A stretch of 64,000 nt of DNA from Volvox africanus. Its lineage: Eukaryota > Chlorophyta > Chlorophyceae > Chlamydomonadales > Volvocaceae. Position 1 is the stretch's first letter. Each line of letters opens with the position of its first letter. Location: NCBI GenBank assembly GCA_030268105.1, contig BSDZ01000005.1:248001-312000 (forward strand). The letters run 5' to 3'. This document shows, piece by piece, positions 12,849-31,200 of the stretch. The position numbers were made by a program, and so were the translations under genes. Below the pieces are notes generated by a model. The model was not told where the DNA came from and did not search any database. It saw only the letters and a list, made by a program, of their open reading frames with translations.

Positions 12849-14100
12849 TGAGTCGGCGCTGACCAGCAGTGTGCTTTCATTCTTTGTGGGGTGTGATGGA
12901 TTTTGAAATTAAGATCCCATGGAACAAATACATAAGCGTATATGTCACAAGGATGTTTGTAATTATGATTCCATAACACCCCAACACCTTCCTATCTGGG
13001 GTACAACCACATCACATCACCCCTGATTCAGTGCACCTGATTCATTTGGCTCCGCCTGACAGAAGCATTTCATGTAGGGGACTTGTAAACCTCACCTCAT
13101 CTCACCTCGTCAAAACACATCACCACCGACAAAGGCTCCTAGCATCGTACACCTTCATTCTGCAGCAGTTTGCGCATACCCCTGGATGTGTATGTATCAG
13201 TTTTTTATCCCCGTGAGGGTGGAGGGCAGCTGCCTTTGCTTGGCAACGCAGTCCCCATAGCCCCGGTCATGAGATAGGCCTTAAGGTCGACTACTGAGGT
13301 GACGGCTACGGCCCCGCAGCAATGGGGCAGCTCCTCCAGTGTGGCGGTGGTGGTGGCAGTGAGAGCGGTGGCGGCAGCGATGGCTATGGCAGCAGTAGTG
13401 GCCTTCCATTTTACATCCCACCATTTTTCCGCAGTGGCCTTTGCTGGACATGCTCGTCCTCCTGCTGCTGCTGTTGTTGCTGCTGTTGTTGCTGCTGTTG
13501 TTGCTGCTGCTGCTGCAGTGCCCTACGCAATCGGGCCGCGTGGGCCCTACCTACCACCGCTACCAGTCGCCTGCAGCTGCCTCCGCCGGGGCCACACGTT
13601 GCGGCCACCTGACGCAATCGCTCCAGGAAGTGCGCCTCCCGTACAACCTATCCCGTATATGTTCAGATAAGCAGGCAGGAACCGTTTTACGTGAATTCCT
13701 AGCACTCTTCTGATGACAGCTAAAGCCAGTTCTTTGAATCTTCGTATGATGACAGGTGTCGTCGTGATATCACTACGGCAGGTTTTACCGTATCGGGTAT
13801 TTAATGGGTGATTCCCATTTATTCCAATTAATGTGGGTGAGTCACGCAATTGCTTCATCTCCCGCCATTGCGCTATGGCTACGCCATGAGGGCACCTGTC
13901 CCCCTACCGTGAGTCGCCGGTGCTGTTCTGCCAGCGCGCGACCCACACGCCGCTCATCCGACCACAGCGCATCAGTCGTATCCAAATATGACATGTAAGA
14001 ATCTGGATTCATGCACTGCGGCATAAGCCCTAACAGTTGTCGCTTCAACAGCTGGTGCTGTTGGCAGGAGTTGAGGCAACACAAACATTCACTAAAGCAT
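12849..14100. other. Intergenic stretch with a CTG-type trinucleotide run
   Basis: I see no gene that can be supported. A run of CTG/TTG triplets at about 13458-13516 creates poly-Leu, poly-Cys and (on the minus strand) poly-Gln frames. Competing open frames on both strands at 13,299-13,715 come from this run and from GC-rich flanks. A missed small gene cannot be excluded. Confidence 0.4.
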
Positions 14101-14106
14101 GAATAA

Positions 14107-14345
14107 TATATACAATATATAATATAATATAATATAATATAATATAATATAATATAATATAATATAATATAATATAATATAATATAATATAATATAATAT
14201 AATATAATATAATATAATATAATATAATATAATATAATATAATATAATATAATATAATATAATATAATATAATATAATATAATATAATATAATATAATAT
14301 AATATAATAATACAATATAATACAATATAATATAATACAATACAA
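14107..14345. repeat. AATAT pentanucleotide microsatellite
   Basis: About 240 bases of AATAT units, nearly perfect until about 14300, then degenerating to AATAC/AATAT mixtures. The Tyr/Ile open frames across it are artefacts of the repeat. Confidence 0.95.
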
Positions 14346-14694
14346 TATTATATATATAAATACGAAATAATTTCAAAAATGTTGTACCGATTTCCCAGAC
14401 CCTATCCCAGAAAGTGGAATAACTCGAAGGAGGATAACTAACGACCTTACTTTTAATTATTCATATCCGGACTTAAACATTTAAATTGGTATCCTAGCCA
14501 TGTCTTGAAGCTTTGACTGTACACAAATTTACTTCCTGACATATTGCCAAGATAAGACTTAGTCACAACTAACTTAGATCGAAAAGTGCTGACAACGCAG
14601 CCCACTGAGGATCCTAATTAAGATCCTCAACAACATGGGATTGGTTTACAGGCAAACCCCAAATTCTTACGGTTCTTTCTCCGGCTGCTGATAT

Positions 14695-17167
14695 TTAGGG
14701 CAACACCGATTGCCCAACCTTTTCACGACTCTTCGCCGCCCCCTCGCCCACCTGCTGGCTGCCTTCCCCGTCCGGTGCCATGCTCCGAAGCCACTCCTCA
14801 AACGACACCGCCACTTCGGGCAGCAGGGAGTCCAATGCCATCCGCCACTGTTCCGCCTCAAGCTCTGACATGCTCAGGACTGTGCCATCCGCGGCGCTGC
14901 TACAACCATCGCCGCCGCCGCCGTTTTTAATATCAATGTCCCGACTAGCTATTTGGAGAGTGGAGGCCGTGCTGGGTTCCCTGGAGCCTAGGGCAGTCGT
15001 ACGGCGGTGTTGACTATCCGTCAGGGGTCCCTGCAAAAGGCCCTCATAGGCTTCTATATCGTCCAGCTCGAGGCCCTGGAGGGGTAGGCCTGCGTTGGTG
15101 GGGTGGGGGTGATACGTCACGAACGGCAGCGGCCCTTCGACAGTCGGTATGAGTGGTTCTTACTTGACATGCTTCGTCGTTTCGGAACGGTGAGAACATC
15201 CGAGTACCGGTACCTAGGCCAACACCAACACCAACACCAACGCCAACATCATTACCCTCAAGTGCACGGTGAGGGTCGCAACGGCGACGTTCCCGGCCTC
15301 ATTTTCAAAGTGCGCTGTGGACATCCAGACAGCTTCCAGACAGCTTCCAGACACAAACAGGATGTTATACACAAACCGGGTACACGGCTGACGCAAAGCA
15401 CACTGCGATGCACGTATGTATACATGAATAGATATTGTGTATCTTGTATGTGTATAATAATATATAGATGTTGTGTATAAGTTGTATGTAGAACACTGTA
15501 CTGCACCGAACGTAACTGAAAGTTACCAATTAACTGCAGCACCCACCAAACTCTCGCGCCACGAGGACCGCCGCCACCTTTTCACTCAGCGCCAATTCCC
15601 GAGCGAAGAAGGTGGAGACTACTTTGGGTGCGGTGATGGCGGAGGAGGGAGACGGAAGTGACTGGTATGATTCAGCAGCAGCGGGTGAAGACGACGTGGT
15701 GGCGGGGGCTATGTCACTTGGCATGGAGTTCGGCGATAATGAAGGTGAAGGGGAGGGAGCGGCAGGGCAGCTGAGAATGGAAGTCTGCGTTGTCGCACTC
15801 AGGGTCCCAGCCGAAAATGGAGCTCCGTAACCTTGAGGCTTGCAACTGCTATTTGTACTGCTACTGCTACCGCTGCTGCTACTGCTGCTATCGCTGCTGC
15901 TGGTGGCAGGGGTAGAGATCGTGGGACGAGGTTGGTGACGAGCCAGATCCTCATTGGTCAACAAGAGAACTTCATGCCAGGCCAGCCTGCGGACAAGTCA
16001 GGAACCACAGAAACATGCTCCGCGTGGTCAGACTTCGGAAGAATGGTCCAGATCTCCTGCCTGACTAGCCGCGTCACCAGCCTCGGGTTGCATACCGTCT
16101 GCATTGGTTTCTCGGTAGATGGATAGCAGCTCCACGAAGGTAGACCACTAACTTGCCACTAACGCCGAAAAAGCGGAGCTGTCAGATGGTCACACGCGCG
16201 GACTGAGAGCCAGCGGACCGGAGCCCTGCCGCTAACCTTCCTCAATGGCCTATATGCCACCAAACAGTATCCTCTGACAGTATTATCGTTTCCACATCCG
16301 CTGTACGCCCGGGGGGCGTCTGCGCGAAACCTAAACCCCAAAACGAGCGGGTGCCAATATGCGCGCGCCCCTCACCGGTCCTCCAGGTCGACATAATTGA
16401 AGGCCTCCTGCACACGTGCGGGACGGATAAAGGTTGCAAAGCTATCGTGTTGTTGTACGACAATACAGAAAGCACGGAAAATTCGGGCACGGAAGGGCAA
16501 GTCATGGAAATCTTGTTCGCTGTGGCTACCGGTAGGTGTGGACCTTAAGGGCAAGCAAGAGGGTATAAATGTGGTGAACGCAAACACTTAAACAACGGAC
16601 CTGCAGGTCGTGTAGCGGTAGGCCAAACATCTTCATCACTATGCCCTCTGGTAGCGATTCGGCAAGATGCATGTAGGAAGGAAGGAAGCTGGGTCGGGCC
16701 TCCAGGGCCACAGCATCCGACCCGCCGGCGGCACTGACGGCATCCCGCACGAATCGTAGGTTGGCTGCATCGCGGTGGAAAACTCCAAGCAACGTCACAT
16801 CGCAACTTGCACGGCTTTTGCTGTAAGGATTCTGAAATGATAGTGGTACTGGGTCAGAGAGCTCCTGTCGACGTTCTGTCCAGGCACGTCCCCAAGCATC
16901 CGCGACCACTTCCGGCGTACGCTCAAGACCATCCGTTGCGAAATGGGCTAAAATACATTGCTCCAAAATATTTATTAAATTTGAGCTATCCCGGTGTTGC
17001 GTCTGTGCTGCTTGGCACAACTTGCGAGCTCGCGATGCGACCGCTGGCGCTTTGCATGTGCAGAATTTATACTTGGTGCTTACTATAGGCATAGTGGTGG
17101 AACTTGATGCAATCATGAAATATGATACTTCCCGTAACGCTTGCAGCTGGTAAAGACTGCCGTCCAA
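14695..17167 (-). CDS. Possible TraB-domain-like protein (tentative multi-exon model)
   Basis: This is read on the minus strand. The block 17167-16601 is open and contains DVTLLGVFHRDAANLRFVRD followed by DAVALEARP. This resembles the start of a TraB/PrgY-type domain (hydrophobic strand, G-x-x-H, then a strand ending in E). A possible internal acceptor at 16832 would make 16831-16601 a separate exon. Later coding-like blocks are about 16540-16370 (FRAFCIVVQQHDSFATFIRP), 15980-15560 (WHEVLLLTNEDLARH, a Ser-rich linker, then ALSEKVAAVLVAREF) and 15090-14695, which ends in an acidic segment with SFEEWLRSM before the stop. The 16601 donor and the next block are out of phase with every acceptor I could find, so the splicing is unresolved. 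Some TraB-family proteins are membrane-bound; no membrane segment is clear here. The gene could instead be an unrelated hypothetical. Confidence 0.4.
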
Positions 17168-18145
17168 GCTTCCGAAACGTAATGATTATTGTATTTACCT
17201 ACCTTTTACAAACCGCCGTACTGTCCGTCGAGTATGCATAGTCCTAGGCAGGGCGAAGCAGCCGGCTACACCCAAGTCAACTGGACGAAATCAACTGCAG
17301 TTCGTTAGCTAACAGTCCCCATTTTCTACCATGACCGTTATGAGCCCCTGACCCTTGAGTGTGTCAAGCTGTAAATATGTTTTCTCCCCTCCAAATCTCC
17401 AACATAAAATAAATGGTACGTTCCACACACGTGCCTATGGCAAGGCACCCGTCTGCTACCTATCTAGCATGCGGGTCCCGGGAGGTCCCGGGCCAACTGG
17501 GCAATCTCGTCAACAGGCCCTCTCTGCGTCCAGTCCTCGCGCTACCTTGGAGACCACACCCTCCCTCCCTCGTCACTTTATAGCAGCGTTTCTACAGCGA
17601 TACCAGGTCTTAATTATTCGTTTATTCGTCTTCCCCTCCTATCAAGGCCCCCCTCTACATGCCTCCTCCCAACTTCCATTCCTCCTCCCCTTCCCCCCTC
17701 CTTTCTCTCCCCGTCTCAAGAAGCTTCAGCACCCCAAAACACGTTCTGGACGCTGGAAGCTTGATGAGGATTTACATCCCCTAACAGCCCAATAATAGAA
17801 ATATTTGAGCCCCCCATGAGTATGTACGTGGGACAAGGGGGGCTTTGCTTCACCTGTGGCCACTACCTGGCGGTCCCTACCTTCCCCTGAATTCAGGGCA
17901 CCTTCATCCGTTCACACATGTTGATTTCTCCGAAATCAGTAATTTCCGGATCAACGGCGGCCTCAACTCCACTCCCGGTCGGCTCGCAAGTCACTATAAA
18001 CGGGGTCGTCACCGCCCATCAACATAGGGGGCACATCCACCCTCAACGAGTGTAGGGATTTTTATCCCGCTCTCAGTCGCGATTGATCCTGGAAATTCCA
18101 GGGACACAGTGCCGTGCCTTAGTATATGTATCCTACCCATCATCC
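17168..18145. other. Intergenic gap between the TraB-like and LisH-CTLH genes
   Basis: This holds the upstream side of the tentative TraB-like gene and the downstream side of the LisH-CTLH gene (both on the minus strand). A TTACA (TGTAA on the minus strand) at 17771-17775 is a weak candidate poly(A) signal for the latter. The right third is a dispersed repeat copy, listed separately. Confidence 0.45.
17826..18060 (+). repeat. Dispersed repeat family A, copy 3
   Basis: Shared blocks with 37925-38170 include GGGGGG followed by GCTTCACC-GTGGCCACT, CTGGCGGTCCCTACCTTCCCC, GGGCACC(T/C)TCATCCG and a TTCTCCGAA(A)T block. The last third diverges. It lies between two minus-strand genes. Confidence 0.65.
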
Positions 18146-25782
<7,637 letters not shown>

Positions 25783-26661
25783 ACCGTCCCGCGTCGGCGA
25801 CTGGATACAAAGCTGCCGTGAAATATATTAATTGACAATTCAGCGGTAGCTACGGGGACTGATGAAAAAAATGTTACTGAACGCCATTAGGGTTCTTGGC
25901 ACCATGAAGAAACAGTAAGTTGCTTCATGGTAATGAGCAAAACATCTGAAGAAGTATCTGAAGAAGCTCCACTAAGCGCATACAAGCGTGTTTGATGTGA
26001 TTGAATGTCACCTTACACCAGAGCATTACAATCTGTACGACATTGTCAGTTTTAGGTACCAGAACAACTTCTAGGGACCCGGGGATATATCTAGGGAAGG
26101 TTTTCTCGCTATCCGTACATAGAATTCTGTCCTGGCGCCCGTAGGCGGCCATGCCGCGGATCTGATTTCAGAGGAGGGTGGAGGGACTATGGGTGTTACT
26201 TCCTAAAGCGCCCCGTGCATCCACCTCAACAGTATATCACAAACCTTTGGACTACGGAGCACCCTTTTTCGCCCGTCCTCTTGTTGCATGGTAAGAAGAG
26301 AGGATGAACCGGCCAAAATTGGGCGAAGGCCAGGTCGCAGGACTTTGCCTAGGTAACAGGAGCTAGATTTGCCAACTACCGCTTAAGGCTACTAGCAGAC
26401 GTGGAACCGAAAAAAGGTTAGACTTGCTAAACGGCTAAAATTGACCTTCCCCCTTCTATCTTGTTATTGTATCACACGTGCCATTCACTCGCCAACATTC
26501 ACGTCGCTCGCCCGCTCAAGGCCGCCATGTGCTGCTGATGGCCCCTCGGATCCCATCGCAATCCATCCCTTCTCTGCCACGTCCAAAGATTCCCCCCGAA
26601 TGCCAGCCTCGCCACTTGTTGCTTAAGCAGCCTTGTGCATGCTGCCCGTCGGCGTCGCACA
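25783..26661. other. Upstream region of the LisH-CTLH gene
   Basis: This should include the promoter and 5' UTR of the minus-strand LisH-CTLH gene. A small minus-strand open frame (26152-25925) has no recognisable domain and could be 5' UTR or an unrelated exon. Otherwise nothing is seen. Confidence 0.4.
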
Positions 26662-27541
26662 TGCGCCACATTGAATTGTCACCTAAGCAACATCAAAATT
26701 GATTTATTGAGCCAAGAAACATTTTTAGCGCATTGGTCGTAGCAATGCCCCAAGTCGCCCGTGGTTCGCACGCTGAGCCTGCTGAGCGTGCTCGCTCTGC
26801 GATGACAAGGAGAGGCAACTTTTCAGCGAAAGGCGAGGATCCGCCAGGTAAGCAGGTACGTGGATATTGACTAGCCCCTAAAGCAGTGGAGTGTTAAAGG
26901 ATGGTCAATTACTAATGTCGGAATGCGGGCTGATCCCCAGGCACCCGCATTCCGGCATTAATAATTGACCATCCTTCAACGTTTCACTGCTTTATGGGCT
27001 TCACATATTGTTCTATCCTGTTGCTTGTGCAAACCAATCGTTTTTGTTGTACGAATGGCTCGGTTATCTGGATGGACGCTTGGCTGGATGGACGCTTGGC
27101 ATAGTAAAGCCATGACAACAGTTAGAAACGGTCGCCGCCTCTTGCGGGGCATGCACAGGGATATTTGGGAGTACAAGGTCACGTTTAGCTGGCATCAGCA
27201 GTTCATAATGGCTGGTTGCACCTTAGACGGAGTATGCAATAGGGGACCGCGGTTTGCATGACTGTGGACTTGCAACCTCTTGCTGCAAAATTCAAGCCAT
27301 TAAAAATGGACCGACAGGAGGATTCAAGGCTAGTCAATATCCATGTACCTGCTTAGCTGGCGGATCCTCGCCTTTCGCTGAAAAGTTGCCTCTCCTTGTC
27401 ATCGCAGAGCGAGCACGCTCAGCAGGCTCAGCGTGCGAACCACGGGCGACTTGAGACATTGCTACGACCAATGCTCTAATAATATTTCTTGGCTCAATAA
27501 ATCAACTCTGATATTGCTTAGGTGACAATCCGATGTGGCGC
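26662..27541. mobile_element. Non-autonomous foldback/MITE-like DNA element with nested inverted repeats
   Basis: Long terminal inverted repeats occupy 26662-26876 and 27328-27541, about 214 bp each. They begin GCGCCACAT and share long identical stretches, for example across the GGCGAGGATCCGCCAG region. Directly inside the left arm is a second hairpin: arms 26876-26929 and 26944-26998 with a 14-base loop. About 330 bp of single-copy DNA separates that hairpin from the right arm. No transposase is encoded; the 98-codon open frame at 26965-27261 overlaps a hairpin arm and is not credible. No clear target-site duplication was found. Confidence 0.85.
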
Positions 27542-28207
27542 ACTCAGATGACGTTTTCGACAGTTACTAAACAATTTCGTTTTAGCTTATAGCTCGATTG
27601 TGCTCGAAAATACATATTTACGTGACAAAGTACATTGATTTCGATTTCCCTAAATGTTAAAGACTTAGCCAGCCGCGTGACAGATGGCGAAATAGGCTTG
27701 CAAGCGTGGCATGCCGGTGCATAAGTTGTGCAAGTAATAAAGCATGATAGACATGACGTAAGTATTTGTGTATTTTATGAAGCAAGGGCTGTCTCGTAAG
27801 ATTGCTTTTGGCGCGAAATGAATGTTGGGTGGCACAAAGCGCGATGAAGAATTTATCTGTGACATGTAATGATTAAACCTATAGTGGTATAATTTTGCTT
27901 TGAACTCAGTCGCTCCGCCGAAATGACACACGTCCTGGTGAGGTTTAGCCATCTGCTCTGATTACCCTAAGGATTACCCACATCCTCACCGCAGGCACAA
28001 TATCCTTCATTCCTCTCCTCGGCCACCATATTGTCATTAATGTCATTTTTTGCCGACCGATTTTACCGCGACGACCAGGAGCTATTGGCGGTGGTCCTTC
28101 AGTGGAGTTTTGAGCCGACGTCAACAGCCACAGCCATAACCACTGCCACTGCAGCCACTGCTATTGCTGCTGCCCAAGCCACACCCGGAGTTTAGGACGA
28201 CAACGCC
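27542..28207. other. Upstream region of the BRCT-BAH gene
   Basis: This is AT-richer DNA with no supportable gene. It should hold the promoter and 5' UTR of the giant plus-strand gene starting at 28208. GCCACTGC/CACAGCC-type motifs recur just upstream of the proposed start. Confidence 0.4.
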
Positions 28208-31200
28208 ATGGAGGGAGCGACATCATTCCCTCCTGCCAACGACCCATGGGCGGCAAAGGTAAGGGTGAGGGTACGCATTCATTTACAATCCGTTTCGATT
28301 AACTCTGGACCCTCCTCCTATGTGCATAAGTTGCTTACTTGTCTGACCCAAAGTTCCCAACGATTTTTAGGTCGTAACAATTAGTAGTATCAATAAACAT
28401 ATCTATTTTATCCCTCTCTCCCAGCAGCGTGTCCTCCCAGAAGTGGATCCTGGCGGTGGCGGTATAGCCTGCTTCGGTGACGGCTACCTGGCCACTCAGG
28501 TGTTGGATCCCTGGACAACCTCAATCGGCCTCGAGCAACAGCTTCCCGGGCACCTGCCTTCGTTTTCAGAGCCGCAACCGCCACGATTACCACAACCATT
28601 ACCGCCACTGTCGTCACAGCCACCGCAGCCTTCGCAACTAGCGGGGCCGCAGCTAGGACAGTATCCGAAAAGACTCGAGCGGCTAGGAGAGTTACGTCAG
28701 TCGCCGGTACCGCAGCGGCAGCGGCACTCCCTACAAACCGCACGCGATGGGGAGCCCGATTTTTTAGTATGCGGTTGCACCGCTGGAGTGGTCGAGGACC
28801 TGACGTCCAGCCCCAAACAAACAAACCCGCGGCGCTGTCAACCGCAGGGCGGCCAGTCAGCTTACCATCACGGCGATTCTACACAGGGCAGGGAGCAGAT
28901 AGGCGGGGGAGGACGTATTAATGGTGATGGAGAGGTTGGCTTGGGAGATGCCGCCACGGCGATGGAGAACGGTGCATCTGTGAATGCCACGTCGCTTGGT
29001 GCTGGTGCCGGGATTGCCGCCGTTGCTGGCAGCGCTGGTGTTCGTACAGCCACGCCTACCACTGCACTTGGCGCTGGCGACCGTGCTGAAGCAGTACGAT
29101 CACCCGCGCTTACTGCTGCTGCTCCTCCCACTAATGCTGATGTTGTTGTTGCTGCTAGAGATTGTGTACCCGTCCAGCAGCAACAAGGCAACCTGGTACC
29201 GGTTGATGATATCTACGGAAAAGGTTGTGGATCGGACGGCGATGGTGCGGGGTTGCAGCTGCTGCCGACCTTGCCTCTGAGCGGCGCAACAAAGGAATCT
29301 GTTGGCGCTATTGCCGGCGGTGGAGACGGTGGCGGAAGCAGGCCTGTGTTGAACGTTGGGCACTCTCATTCTTGGTCTATGGCTGCTGCGGCAGACGTTG
29401 CTGTGGGGACAGCGACGATGACAGTACTGGCAGCGGAGGCAACACGAGCAGAGACGAGGGATGGCAGCCGTGAAATGTCTGTGGAAGCTGCCGCGGGAGC
29501 TGCGGCTGCTACCGAGGAGAGAATGGATCGTCAGCGGCAATCGCAGCAGCGGGAACCCTGCCAGGAAGTGTCATCATTGTCACCCCCTGTGGCGGTGGAG
29601 ATGGTCGCACAAGTCCAATATGCATTATGCCGGCAGCAGCCAGATCAGCAGCAGAAGCAGCGACAGCGGCAGGCAGAAGAGGAGATAGAGGATCAGGCGA
29701 AGGATGATCATGAGGAGCCGGGACATGCTGCTGCCGCGACATCCGTCTGTGTCCCCGTGTCCCATCACCACCGTTCCGTCGACGGCCGGTTTGCTGCTGC
29801 GGCGGGACTGGAAGGCTGCCCAGTATGCAGTGCGCAACAGCCTGCTTCGGCGCTCCCTCAAGTCTTTGCAGAAGGGGCACGAGAACATGTTTCCAACTCC
29901 GTCTGTGGGAGAACTGCAGTTGCTGAAGACACCGGAGCTGGTGCTTATGCCGACGCTGATAGGGTTTCGGAGTTAGAGAAGCACCAGGGCGTGGCGGCCT
30001 GTCGAGGTGCGAACAAAGGTCAGGGTGGTCCCTGTGGTGGCATGAACGCAGGACGGGGAAAGGAGGGTGCCGTGTCGTGGTCGCAGGAGCCGCAGCACCA
30101 GCAACAGGTAGTGCAGCAGGACGCGGAGCAACGGGGGCGCGGTGATGGGACACTGGCAGCTGAGGCGCCGCCATGGCCGCTTGAGGCGACCGCGGCAGGA
30201 AATGGTGTGGGAGGTGGCGGCGCCCCTGAGCCGCTACCCTCCTTGTCACTGCAGTTCCAAGCACCACCGCCACAACCGCACGCGTTGGCGCGTGTGCCAA
30301 CACAGACACAGCTGCCACAAGCCTTCACTTGCGACCCGCAGAGCGATGTGGCCCTACCCAGCCTCCAGCTCGCTCTGGATTTAGATCCAGAAGCAGATCC
30401 GGACCCGTATGCAAGTTTGGGTCCGTATCTCAATTTGAGTCTGGGCCTGCAAGCAGCGGCAGCTTTCCCGGGCGCTCTCGTAGCCCAAGAAACTAATGGG
30501 GGTCCTGGTGGGAGTGGTGCTGGTGCCGCTGCTGACAGATTGCCTGGAACCGCTGCAGCAGGGGCCACAGCAGCGCGGCTGCAACAGCAGCAGACCTTGT
30601 GGGATCTGCCACCACCGAACGCTGCGGCCCTCGGATTCGATGTAGTGGTTTTGGAACCGGCTTCGGAGCCAGGGGGATCACCGCTGCCCATGGGTCAAAA
30701 GTTGCTATGGATGGAGGCTCAGGGGGTTAGGGAAGAGGCCAATCTAGGGATCAGAGAAAGCGCACCATATGTCAATTCTCTGGGTGATGTGGATCAGGAG
30801 GGCGTGACGAAGGACGCACAGCAACGACATCATCTGCAGCAGCCGGTCCAACACGAGCTGCAGCAGCAACAGCAAGAACAGGCTCCTGCTGTCTCGGCTT
30901 CTCAATTGCAACTGGTGATCTCCGGTCCTGAGTGGGCACCGGAGGAAGAGGTCACCACTAGAGAGACCGTCGTCGCTGCCGGTGGAAACCTAGATGCGCC
31001 AGCAGCTGCAGCAGCAAATCTAGCACTTAGGGGTGTGACTGCGGCTGGCGGGCTCGTTTCCGCCGGAGCAGCTGTTGATGTCATTGGTGATGCGACGCCA
31101 GTGATTGGTCCTTCCGGTGCTCCTCTGGCAGCAGCGGTGCGGTGCGGTGTGGCAATTGCAATAGCAGCAGCTGTTGGCGACAGTATAGACGGAGCAGCAG

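Noticed and set aside
13299..13715. Overlapping Ala/Val-rich, Cys-rich and Leu-rich frames as a small gene
   Set aside because: Three plus frames and one minus frame are all open through the CTG run; nothing favours one of them.
26965..27261. 98-codon frame inside the foldback element as a possible transposase remnant
   Set aside because: It starts within a hairpin arm, shows no transposase motif and has no matching second exon.
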